64,000 nucleotides of DNA from G963663365 sp963663365. Lineage in GTDB: Bacteria > Hinthialibacterota > Hinthialibacteria > Hinthialibacterales > G963663365. Below, piece after piece: positions 34,518-42,514 of the stretch. A program made the translations under genes and the position numbers. The notes below the pieces were generated by a model. That model was not told where the DNA came from and did not search any database. It saw only the letters and a program-made list of their open reading frames with translations. Location of the stretch: positions 744,001-808,000 of the forward strand of contig CAXXIH010000004.1 of the NCBI GenBank assembly GCA_963663365.2, read 5' to 3'. How positions within the stretch are numbered: the stretch's first letter is position 1; each line of letters starts with the position of its first letter.

Positions 34518-36395
34518 ATGTTCCGAATCGGTTTTACGGGAATACTAACCGCTCTTCTACTGGGCGGATGTTCGAGCAGTATGCGCGTGGCCACGCAGCT
34601 GCCCTCTAAAGAAGACAAAAAGGTCATTGAGATGGAAATGCCGTCGCTTCTGCCGCATTTTGGCGAGACCGATTGGAGAGGTGGTATTCTCGGGCAGCTC
34701 AGCCGTCCACTCGGCACCGATTCATATCGGGCCTCTTCTTGGGACCGTTCAGGCGGCAATGCCGATGCGCGCCCCATTCCTTCAGGGGGGAAATTGACGC
34801 TGGCCGAACTGGAAGGTCCTGGTGTCGTAACGCATATTTGGTGCACGGTTGCCGCCGAAGAGTATTACAGCCGGAAATTGATCCTCCGCGCCTGGTGGGA
34901 TGGTGCGGAAGAGCCCAGTATCGAAGCGCCATTGGGCGATTTTTTCGCCGTCGGTCATGGGATTGACCGGCCCGTCAACAGCCTGCCGATTCGTGTAACC
35001 AGCGATGGCCGTGCGCGTAACTGTTTCTGGCCGATGCCCTTCCACAAATCGGCCCGTTTTGAAATCGAAAACCAAGGCGCCGAAACCGTACGAAGCTTTT
35101 ATTATTACATTGACTACAAACGTGTTCCTTCGCTGCCAAACGACGAGCTCTATTTTCATGCCCGCTACCGCCAAGAATGGCCCTGCCCAAAAATTGATCT
35201 CCAAGGCATCAATTTGGACGGAGCTCAGAACTACGTAATTTTAGAAACCGAAGGCCGGGGAACCTATGTCGGCTGCAATCTTTCCATAACCAACAACGCC
35301 CCTGGCTGGTGGGGAGAAGGTGATGACTTCTTCTGGATCGATGGCAAAACCGAACCGCGTCTGAACGGCACTGGCTCCGAAGATTATTTTTGTGACGCTT
35401 GGGGTATGCGCGAGATTGATGGGCTATTTTACGGTTGCCCACTCTTCTCCGGCCTAAAATTGGGCGATGTATGTACAGTATACCGGTTCCATATTGCAGA
35501 TCCGATCCCCTTTAAAAAGTCCCTAAAATTTTCCATTGAACACGGTCATGCCAATGACCGCTCGGATAATTTTTCAAGCGTCGCCTATTGGTATCAAGAC
35601 CGGCCGTTTACCAACAAAAACAAAGTTTTCTTTGTTCCGCCGGTAGAAGAACGTGTTTCGAATCAGGCCAAAGCGACGCTGGAGCTCCCCCAAGCCGTGG
35701 CAAGAATACTCGCCGAACGGAAAGCCGGACGGTTGGATAAAGCCGCGCAGATCGCCGATGCATTCATCCAAAAATTCCCCGATTCCGTATCTTCACAGCA
35801 AATGGCCATCCTAACGGCTTACGATAAACAGGCGTTGGGAAAAGATTCAGAAGCCGTAGAACTTTTCACCCAAGTTGCAGATACATGGCCCGACTCCGAC
35901 GCAGGCCAGGTTGCCAAAGCCGAACTTTGGCGGCGCGCCGGAGAGCGGCGGGCGATGATTTCCATCACCTGCGATAACGCCTATACGCTCTATCTCGATG
36001 GAGTGGAACTGGGCTCCGGCAATGATTTAAGAACGCTCCGGACCTATCAAACCCTGCTCATGCCCGGCAAGCATGTGCTGGCGGTGGAAGCCAAAAACCG
36101 GCGCGGAACATGTGGATTAGTTGCAGCCATACGCTCCGGCGATTTATCATTAGAATCAGATAGCACGTGGAAGGTGTCCCGTGAGCCGGGGGAGCTGTGG
36201 AAAAACACAGAATATGACGACAGTGGCTGGCAAAATGCAACAGTCCATGGGCAAGGATTCGATTCGGAATATTATTCGCAGCGCACGTTCGGTTTGCCCG
36301 GAATCCCCGAGCAGGCCGGATGGATTTGGGCGGATGAGAATTCCCGCGATGGTGATGTCGTCTATTTCCGCAAGGTCTTGGAGGTTGTTGAATGA
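34518..36395 (+). CDS. GH172 (DUF2961) lipoprotein with C-terminal beta-sandwich domain
   Basis: A 625-residue lipoprotein (signal to LLGGC near residue 18). Residues about 60-390 are a DUF2961 domain, now known as GH172, whose members act on fructofuranosides or arabinofuranosides. Landmarks are GPGVVTHIWCT, LGDFFAVGHG, CFWPMPF, GWWGEGDDFFWIDG and the GTGSEDYF block containing a conserved Glu. After a helical segment (about 395-470) there is a beta-sandwich end (TCDNAYTLYLDGVELGSG, TYQTLLMPGKHVLAVEA, SRDGDVVYFRKVL), as in rhamnosidase or sialidase-type accessory domains. It overlaps the coiled-coil gene by ATGA. A second, shorter GH172 protein lies at 56482. Confidence 0.85.
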   Translation: MFRIGFTGILTALLLGGCSSSMRVATQLPSKEDKKVIEMEMPSLLPHFGETDWRGGILGQLSRPLGTDSYRASSWDRSGGNADARPIPSGGKLTLAELEGPGVVTHIWCTVAAEEYYSRKLILRAWWDGAEEPSIEAPLGDFFAVGHGIDRPVNSLPIRVTSDGRARNCFWPMPFHKSARFEIENQGAETVRSFYYYIDYKRVPSLPNDELYFHARYRQEWPCPKIDLQGINLDGAQNYVILETEGRGTYVGCNLSITNNAPGWWGEGDDFFWIDGKTEPRLNGTGSEDYFCDAWGMREIDGLFYGCPLFSGLKLGDVCTVYRFHIADPIPFKKSLKFSIEHGHANDRSDNFSSVAYWYQDRPFTNKNKVFFVPPVEERVSNQAKATLELPQAVARILAERKAGRLDKAAQIADAFIQKFPDSVSSQQMAILTAYDKQALGKDSEAVELFTQVADTWPDSDAGQVAKAELWRRAGERRAMISITCDNAYTLYLDGVELGSGNDLRTLRTYQTLLMPGKHVLAVEAKNRRGTCGLVAAIRSGDLSLESDSTWKVSREPGELWKNTEYDDSGWQNATVHGQGFDSEYYSQRTFGLPGIPEQAGWIWADENSRDGDVVYFRKVLEVVE

Positions 36396-36673
36396 AAAGC
36401 GCCTATGAATTAGCAATGGAACGGCTCGAGGCCGAAAATCCCGATGCCGGTAAATCATTAACGGAAGAACAAAAAGCCGAAATCGCAAAAATTAATCAAG
36501 AATGCGAGGCCAAAATCGCTGAAGCAAAGATCCTTAAAGAAGGTGAAATGGCTAAAGCCGGTCAGGAAGGCCGATACGAGCGCGTTCAGGAACTCGAAGG
36601 ACAGTTACGAATCGATATTCGCCGGGCGGAAGAAGACCGCGAAGCCAAAAAGGCCAAAATCCGCGGAAAATGA
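36392..36673 (+). CDS. Small coiled-coil protein, translationally coupled to the GH172 gene
   Basis: A 93-residue protein with about 45% Glu/Lys/Ala/Arg, highly charged and predicted helical from about residue 22 to the end. It has no cysteines and no membrane segment. The start codon overlaps the stop of the GH172 lipoprotein gene by four bases (ATGA), which supports a real gene. I know no function. The N-terminus KSAYELAMERL is the most distinctive part. It would be cytoplasmic. Confidence 0.8.
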   Translation: MKSAYELAMERLEAENPDAGKSLTEEQKAEIAKINQECEAKIAEAKILKEGEMAKAGQEGRYERVQELEGQLRIDIRRAEEDREAKKAKIRGK

Positions 36674-36730
36674 TTCCCGTATTCATTAAGCCCAAAGATC
36701 CGCTAGTCTATATGACTTGATGAATTAATT

Positions 36731-37777
36731 ATGGTCGTATTGGTCACTGGCGGGACGAGCTATCTAGGGTGCAGGCTGGTTGAGCAGCTTGTAGCACAGG
36801 GCGAGACTGTGCGTGTTTTCCTTCGGCCGGGAAGCGCAGCCCCCAAGTTTCCATCGGGAGTACAGATTGCCATCGGGGATTTATTGATCCCCGAGGATCC
36901 GGTCGCCGCAATGGAAGGCGTCACCCGGGTCTATCACCTGGCAACCTTGATCCGTCAGATCCAAGCCAAAAAACAACGCCGCACCCACAACATTCACGTC
37001 GATAGCACAAGACATCTGCTGCAGGCCGCCCGGGTTACCGGGGTAAAGCGGGTAGTGCATAGCGCCTCGTGTGTCGGTTTGGGGCCGACCGGTGAATCGA
37101 TTGTGGATGAAAACGTGCTGCATCGCCTAGATTCGCCGGATAATTCCAAGCGTCATATCAGCCCTTATGAGGATTCGGTGCGCGCCGCCGATAAAGTCGC
37201 GCGAGATTTCGAAGGTCTAGAGGTTGTCCGGGTTTATCCTTGTTTCATTTACGGGCCGGGGATGCTGGACCGCACCCAGGATAAGGAATCGGCTTTAACA
37301 CCTCTCATCGTGCGTATTCACGATATGGCCCATTCTGACAGCCCATGGATCTTGGCTCCGGGAAACCGGCATCGCACAACGGCTTTCATTGATGATGTTG
37401 TGAATGGCCATCTATTGGCGATGGAGAAGGGAACCCCAAGCCATGGTTATATCCTTGGCGGGGAAGACATCCATTACGCAGGCCTGGCCTCATTGATATC
37501 CGAAATCATGGACCGGAATGTACGTCCTAAATTTGCGCCTGTATGGATGCAGAAACTTATCGCCAATGGCTCCGCGCTCCGCTCCCGGCTTTCAGGTTCA
37601 AAGATACCCGGTTTGACACCCGGTCTGGTTGAGCGGGAAAACCACAATTGGCGCTATTCCTCGCAAAAGGCCATATCCGAATTGGGATATGCCCGAACAC
37701 CGATCAAAGAGGGATTGCGTCGTACATTGGAATGGTTAGGAAAACTGCCCCCCGATCCCAAACGCGTCATATCTTAG
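36731..37777 (+). CDS. NAD-dependent epimerase/dehydratase (extended SDR)
   Basis: A 348-residue Rossmann-fold enzyme. The N-terminal VTGGTSYLG is the G-x-x-G-x-x-G nucleotide loop, with VYHLAT and VVHSASCVGL as the usual strand motifs. In the Tyr-x3-Lys region the sequence is SPYEDSVRAADK, so Lys is not at the +4 position. That is unusual for active members, although a Lys lies further on. FIYGPGML and TAFIDDVVNGHLLA fit extended SDRs acting on nucleotide sugars, sterols or dihydroflavonol-like substrates. The stop overlaps that of the convergent kinase by 11 bases. Confidence 0.85.
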   Translation: MVVLVTGGTSYLGCRLVEQLVAQGETVRVFLRPGSAAPKFPSGVQIAIGDLLIPEDPVAAMEGVTRVYHLATLIRQIQAKKQRRTHNIHVDSTRHLLQAARVTGVKRVVHSASCVGLGPTGESIVDENVLHRLDSPDNSKRHISPYEDSVRAADKVARDFEGLEVVRVYPCFIYGPGMLDRTQDKESALTPLIVRIHDMAHSDSPWILAPGNRHRTTAFIDDVVNGHLLAMEKGTPSHGYILGGEDIHYAGLASLISEIMDRNVRPKFAPVWMQKLIANGSALRSRLSGSKIPGLTPGLVERENHNWRYSSQKAISELGYARTPIKEGLRRTLEWLGKLPPDPKRVIS

Positions 37778-39233
37778 GGAACATAACCCGGAAGATCGAA
37801 CCCATTCCCACTTCGCTCTCCACTTCGATAACACCCTTAAGCGCTTCCAGCGAACGGCTGACAACTGTCATCCCAACCCCGGTTCCATCGGCAACGGTGC
37901 GGCGTGCGGCCTTGGTCCGGTAAAACTCTTCAAAAACCCGCTTCTGGTCGGCCTTTGCAATACCGATACCCGTGTCACAAACCTCCATAACTACACCCAC
38001 ATCTTCATTTTGAAGCGAGACAGACACAGATCCTTTTTCCGTATAACGAACAGCATTCGAAAGCAGGTTGGCAACACAATAACGGGCCGCTGTCAGCGAG
38101 CCTCTGATTTTTGTGCCATCCGCCACATCGACATTCAGCTTTAGGTGCTTTTCTTCTGCCAAAGGACGTATCAAACCAATTTCATCAAGCACAAGGGCCG
38201 CCAAGTCTATCGTTTCATCGATTCGGGCATCGACTTCACGTTCCACACGAGACAAGGCCAACAGGTCCTGAACCAACGCTACAAGATCTTTGGTGCGTTG
38301 GCTGGACCGGTAAATCATATCCCGCACCAACTCAGGCAGTTCACCTCCGGCAACCAAAATGGCCTCCAGGTTGGAACGGATCGCGGCCAAAGGCGACTTG
38401 AGTTCATGCTCAACAGTTAAAAGGAACGTTTCCCGTTCCCGCATACTCTTTTCCAAACGCCGGTTGGTTTCTGAGAGCTGATCCCGTCTACGCTTCAAAT
38501 CATTTTGCAGATCGGTGCGGCGGTCTTCTTTCTCACCGATAGTCCAGGCAATAGACGATGTCAAATACGTCATAAAATACATCGCCGTCGCCAAAGGCAG
38601 AATCGCGGTGGCCATGGCAAAGGGATTTCGATATTTATCCGGCGATACCCAGGCAAACAGAGGATAGTGGTGAAGCAGCTGGGCGCCCTCGCAGATCGCC
38701 ATGCCGGCATAGAGAGCGATTCCCCAGGTTGTAACCACAAATGCAATCCGGGGTGTCAGCAGCAATCCCGAAAAAGCCGTGTGGAAGACAAAGTAGATTG
38801 CAAACGGGTTTGTAATACCACCGGCAAAATGCAGCTGGCAGGCAAGAATCAAAAAGTCGATGGATATCTGCGTATAGGCCAGACGGCTCCAGGGGGTGAT
38901 ATCGAGCGTTTCTTCATCCAGGTTCCGGGCAATCTGCTGATAGATCACATTGCTCAACAACAATAACGCCCAAATGATCACTTGCCCGGTTAAATTCACC
39001 GCGCCCGTGATAATGCCCGCAAATTCGGCGACAGCATGATCCGCGCCGGAGGCAATCTGAGAAGGATTCCGCGATGAAAAAAAACCCGCCAAACAGATCA
39101 CCGCCGCCGTGCCCGCCACGGCTAGGTACCGGAACCGAATCAGCCACCAAACCCGGGGTATCAACTCATTGCGTAACGGGGTTTGAGCGTGCAATACGCT
39201 ATAAGATGATTCCGTCGAAGTCTGTTCAATCAT
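37767..39233 (-). CDS. Membrane-bound sensor histidine kinase
   Basis: A 488-residue kinase. The N-terminal half (to about residue 225) has about six hydrophobic helices without a large periplasmic loop, so the sensor is within the membrane. A coiled coil (DDLKRRRDQLSETNRRL-like) leads to VEHELKSPLAAI near residue 276, with the phospho-accepting His. The ATPase domain has NLLSNAVRYTEKG, VCDTGIGIAKAD, FEEFYRT and GTGVGMTVVSRS. It is probably the partner of the receiver gene upstream on the same strand, 120 bases away. What it senses is unknown. Confidence 0.92.
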   Translation of the reverse strand: MIEQTSTESSYSVLHAQTPLRNELIPRVWWLIRFRYLAVAGTAAVICLAGFFSSRNPSQIASGADHAVAEFAGIITGAVNLTGQVIIWALLLLSNVIYQQIARNLDEETLDITPWSRLAYTQISIDFLILACQLHFAGGITNPFAIYFVFHTAFSGLLLTPRIAFVVTTWGIALYAGMAICEGAQLLHHYPLFAWVSPDKYRNPFAMATAILPLATAMYFMTYLTSSIAWTIGEKEDRRTDLQNDLKRRRDQLSETNRRLEKSMRERETFLLTVEHELKSPLAAIRSNLEAILVAGGELPELVRDMIYRSSQRTKDLVALVQDLLALSRVEREVDARIDETIDLAALVLDEIGLIRPLAEEKHLKLNVDVADGTKIRGSLTAARYCVANLLSNAVRYTEKGSVSVSLQNEDVGVVMEVCDTGIGIAKADQKRVFEEFYRTKAARRTVADGTGVGMTVVSRSLEALKGVIEVESEVGMGSIFRVMFPKI

Positions 39234-39353
39234 TCTAGATGCGCCAGCGAAGACTCTATCGAGTCAAAAAAACAGTCTGAGCCGCAGCCTTACAGAAATC
39301 TCCGGATTCCGTAAAGCAACGGGCTTTCAGCGATTATACAATACTTTGGTGAG

Positions 39354-39752
39354 TTATTCTGCCTTTAAGAGTCTCTGGACTCTTGCCAACAGATCGGGAG
39401 GATCAATGGGTTTGGGAACGAACTCATTAACCGGGAGCCAATTCCCATCCGTTTCGGGATTGAAAGAAAAGCCTGTTTGCTCGGATACGGATGAGCACAT
39501 CAAAATGGGGATTGCAGATAAACGCTCATCGCCACGAATCCGGTAGCTGAGCTGAAAACCTTCGTCGACGGAACTCATCATCACATCCAAAATCATGAGA
39601 TCCGGGACGATCTTTTCGAGAATGACCAATGCCTGTTCGGCATCGGAAGCCGTTTCGACTTGATAACCGGCAGTTGTCAGGACCAATTTTGACGCTGCCA
39701 CGATATCCGGATCGTCATCTACGACCAGAATTGTTTTCGGATCTTCAGACAT
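39354..39752 (-). CDS. Single-domain response regulator (CheY-like)
   Basis: A 132-residue receiver domain with no output domain. The acidic pair is ILVVDDDPDIV, the phospho-acceptor is in LMILDVMM near residue 56, and the conserved Lys is in VPKPIDPPD. An insertion around SFNPETDGNWLPVNE before the Lys makes it slightly longer than CheY. ATG 39752 is preferred because GGAGG lies 6 bases upstream, whereas ATG 39758 sits directly at that site. It is upstream of the membrane kinase and likely phosphorylated by it or by the hybrid kinase. Confidence 0.93.
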   Translation of the reverse strand: MSEDPKTILVVDDDPDIVAASKLVLTTAGYQVETASDAEQALVILEKIVPDLMILDVMMSSVDEGFQLSYRIRGDERLSAIPILMCSSVSEQTGFSFNPETDGNWLPVNEFVPKPIDPPDLLARVQRLLKAE

Positions 39753-39845
39753 AGGCATCCTCCCCGCCTCATTTTTTTGCCGCTTAAACCAAGAATCGAC
39801 TTCGATTCATCAAAAAAACAAAAGCGCCCTGCGCCGCAAACGGAC

Positions 39846-40625
39846 TTATAGCCGGTATTCCGCGGCGTTCATCACCACCCAAGCGCCTTCATTATCCCGT
39901 TTATCGTTCATCAGCCAGATACGTTGATCCGGAAGATGGATGGCCCCTGCAGAAAGCAACATAAACTTATAAACACCATTGGGAGCGGAAAGATACGCAT
40001 AAGAATTCGCGCTGTTCACACCAAGGCTCGGCAGAAGTTGAGTGGGTACTCCGACATAACCCATCCAGCCGTCTGCGGGCCGTTCCACAATGACTTTAAC
40101 TGTCACTTTCGGCGCGCTTTTCCACTCATTGAGTTCCTTTTGAAAGAGAATGTCTTTGGGGTGTTCTGTGCCGTAAATGATATGAACTGAACCATATTGG
40201 CCGCGATTTGCCAGAATGTATTGAACCAGACTCCGCGCGGAAACAATACCATCAGAAGCAGCCAGGACAATAATCTCTTGGCCCTGCATAGCGCTTAAGG
40301 GAAGATGCCGGCCTAAAGGTCCACGCACTTCAATCCGGTCGCCTTCAGCAACATTCAATAATGCAGAATCCTTTGACTGGCCTGTAGGCACAACAACTTC
40401 TATGCGTGTGAAATCATTATTCCAACCGGCAATCGGCAAAGCTTGAGATGCATCGGCGGAAGCAATTTGCACATACTGGCCGGGCTTATATTTCAGCGCA
40501 TCTTTCAACGCGATTGCCAAACGGCAATGCCCCCCGGCAAGTTCTTCGCGCTCGCTTACTGTTGCGAGAACAGGTTCAACACTTGTGACATCAGAGGCTT
40601 TTTCGACCCCCATTACAGACTCCAT
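39846..40625 (-). CDS. Ferredoxin-NADP reductase-fold protein lacking the [2Fe-2S] cysteines
   Basis: A 259-residue protein in the FNR superfamily (hydrogenase gamma, sulfite reductase B, PyrK type). The FAD-binding beta-barrel part has KYKPGQYVQIAS and IEVRGPLGRHLPL. The nucleotide part has EIIVLAASDGIVSARSLVQYIL, equivalent to the AGGxGxAPLRS stretch but altered. YGTEHPKDILFQKELNEW fits the NAD(P) domain. The C-terminal Cys cluster of the gamma/PyrK class is absent: the region where it should be reads SAPNGVYKFMLLSAG and has no Cys. It may be a flavoprotein without a cluster. ATG 40625 has AAGGA upstream. The response regulator follows. Confidence 0.8.
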   Translation of the reverse strand: MESVMGVEKASDVTSVEPVLATVSEREELAGGHCRLAIALKDALKYKPGQYVQIASADASQALPIAGWNNDFTRIEVVVPTGQSKDSALLNVAEGDRIEVRGPLGRHLPLSAMQGQEIIVLAASDGIVSARSLVQYILANRGQYGSVHIIYGTEHPKDILFQKELNEWKSAPKVTVKVIVERPADGWMGYVGVPTQLLPSLGVNSANSYAYLSAPNGVYKFMLLSAGAIHLPDQRIWLMNDKRDNEGAWVVMNAAEYRL

Positions 40626-41337
40626 GACATCAGTTCCTTACATTATAGCATGGTCCCAAACGCCGCACATACAGGACAGATCGCAGATACCATACTGAGT
40701 TATGTTCTATGCTCCAGGGCGAAAGAAAAATTTAAACGGGAGGGTTTGTGTCCCGGTAGTACTCAACGGGAAAACAGTTTGCATTCTTTGCCAGTTCCAC
40801 TTAACAAACCGTTTTAACTTCTTCACCATAGCGAGGACAGACGAGACTGCACAAACCGTCATCGGAGCCATTAACGCCCAACCCAACCAACATCAGACAA
40901 GGGTAGGTACGGGAGAGGAACAGCGGCAGCGAGGGGACGTCGATGTAAATCGAAGATGGACATGGCATCCGATCCGGTACGGAGCACAAAGCTTCGTCAA
41001 TGTGCGGTTCGGTGACGCGATTTCCAAGGACATTGCATCCATTTCGGAAAAGAAAACGTAGGGTATCTGGCATTGTCCGGCGGCCGCGATGTCCAGCGCC
41101 AAAGGCGGTGGAGCGGCCAACGGTACCCGAACCGTCACGTACCTCGTCTGTCCCGGCTTGGTGAAAGAGATAAGGAAACCGCCCCGGTACCAGATTAACC
41201 GGGTGCGGTTGAGTCCGTATTATACGGCGGCTTGAGCGCATAGATGCGGAAGCGTGATTGGAACGATGAGAAAACGCCGTACGCAACATCTCAATACCGC
41301 CTTTCGTAGGATTTGAATCCTGCGGCGGAGGATGGAG
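40626..41337. other. Unexplained 0.7-kb region between the FNR-like gene and hypE
   Basis: Open frames exist on both strands (for example minus 40801-41289 and plus 40702-41061) but none shows a fold, signal or motif I recognise, and they overlap each other. The sequence GGACAGACGAG at 40835-40845 has its exact reverse complement at 41143-41153. Flanking bases are also related: minus near 40805-40845 and plus near 41143-41185 both read CTCGTCTGTCC, then a TGGTGAA. The region is G+C-rich and rich in short hairpins (GGATTTGAATCC at 41310). It could be a degraded gene or a structured RNA. Confidence 0.4.
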
Positions 41338-42390
41338 TCAGCAGATGCGCGGGAGTTGTTCTCCCAGCGGACTTTCCAGCGTGCGGCTGCCTCCAAAGAG
41401 ACTTTCGATCACAACACCCGGTTTTCCGGGGGCGCCCACTTTGCCGATAGCAACTGCATCATGGCCATCGGGATGGGACTTGAGTCGAGCCAAAATCTCT
41501 TCGGCAGAGTCGGCGGCCGCAACCAGAACCAAACACCCTTCACCGGCTAGGTGAAGAAAATCCAGTCCCAGTATTTCGCAGAAAGACCTGACGTCCTCCT
41601 TTGCGGGTAGAGCGGATTCCTTAATGCTTAACCGTCTATCCGCCGCCTCCGCTATCTCATGCAAAACTGCGGCCAATCCGCCACGAGTGGGGTCGCGCAT
41701 GAAACGAATCCCCGCCGCAAGCGGATACAAATGCTCTACAAGCGGCCATAAAGCCTTGCAATCACTACGGAACTGACCTTTCACCGGCCAAGAATCACGT
41801 GACGTTAAAACTGTTGCGCCGTGATCGCCAAGCGTTCCTGAAACCATAATCACGTCACCCTCGTCAAGTACACGGGGAGACAGTTGCCATTCCTGACAAA
41901 TAAGACCTACGCCGGAGGTGGTAATGTAAAGGCCATCCGCTTCGCCTTGACGCACCACTTTGGTGTCCCCGGCAATGACGCTCGCGCCTACAGTCTCAAC
42001 TTCGCGCCGCAAGTCCTGTAAATAATGATGCAATTTTGCAACAGAGAAACCTTCCTCGATGATAAGCGAACACGTCAGAGAAAGCGGTTTTGCACCGGAA
42101 ACTGCCAAATCATTTATAGTCCCGCAAGCCGCCAGCTTGCCGATATTGCCACCTGCAAACTCCAATGGCTGCACGACAAAACCGTCGGTTGTAAATGCCA
42201 AGCGCGCATTTGCGGCATCACCTGCACCACGAGGGGATGTCCCATTTTCCAAAGATGGAATGGTAATCGGGGCCGCGTCCAATTCGCTGTCGTTTTTGCT
42301 GACGCCTAATGCGGGTAACACAACTTCTTGCAGAAGCTCTTTGGTGGCACGTCCGCCGCTTCCATGGGCAATTGTAATCTTATCTTCCAT
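41338..42390 (-). CDS. hypE: Hydrogenase maturation protein HypE
   Basis: Makes the thiocyanate precursor of the CN ligands of [NiFe]-hydrogenase by dehydrating a carbamoylated C-terminal Cys; it acts with HypF. The 350 residues match: ITIAHGSGGRATKELLQEVVLP, TTDGFVVQPLEFAGGNIGKLA, CGTINDLAVSGAKP, MRDPTRGGLAAVLHEIAE and the terminal LPRIC with the essential last Cys. The start is taken as ATG 42390 (MEDKITIAHG). No other hyp gene or hydrogenase subunit lies in the window, so the rest of the maturation set must be elsewhere. Confidence 0.95.
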   Translation of the reverse strand: MEDKITIAHGSGGRATKELLQEVVLPALGVSKNDSELDAAPITIPSLENGTSPRGAGDAANARLAFTTDGFVVQPLEFAGGNIGKLAACGTINDLAVSGAKPLSLTCSLIIEEGFSVAKLHHYLQDLRREVETVGASVIAGDTKVVRQGEADGLYITTSGVGLICQEWQLSPRVLDEGDVIMVSGTLGDHGATVLTSRDSWPVKGQFRSDCKALWPLVEHLYPLAAGIRFMRDPTRGGLAAVLHEIAEAADRRLSIKESALPAKEDVRSFCEILGLDFLHLAGEGCLVLVAAADSAEEILARLKSHPDGHDAVAIGKVGAPGKPGVVIESLFGGSRTLESPLGEQLPRIC

Positions 42391-42514
42391 TTCAGTCACT
42401 CAGTCTGCGTAGTTAGCAAAATCGATTCTCAACACAGAATCCCAAAAATGGAAGAGAAGGGAGAGATCGGGACAAACTGGTAAGCGAATTACATCCCTTC
42501 TTTGATACTTTTGC

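Noticed and set aside
41089..41235. Possible 48-residue ORF on the plus strand (starts MSSAKGGG, ends PYYTAA)
   Set aside because: It has no ribosome-binding site, overlaps frames on the other strand and matches nothing I know. It lies in the unexplained region and is mentioned there only.
40801..41289. Minus-strand open frame of about 160 residues in the hypE-FNR gap
   Set aside because: It has no motif, many Arg/Ser/Pro, no start signal, and overlaps competing frames. It may be a chance frame or a decayed gene.
41300..41325. GGATTTGAATCC resembling a tRNA T-arm near hypE
   Set aside because: The loop and stem do not fit a T-arm, and no acceptor or anticodon arm could be placed around it. 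It is a simple palindrome.
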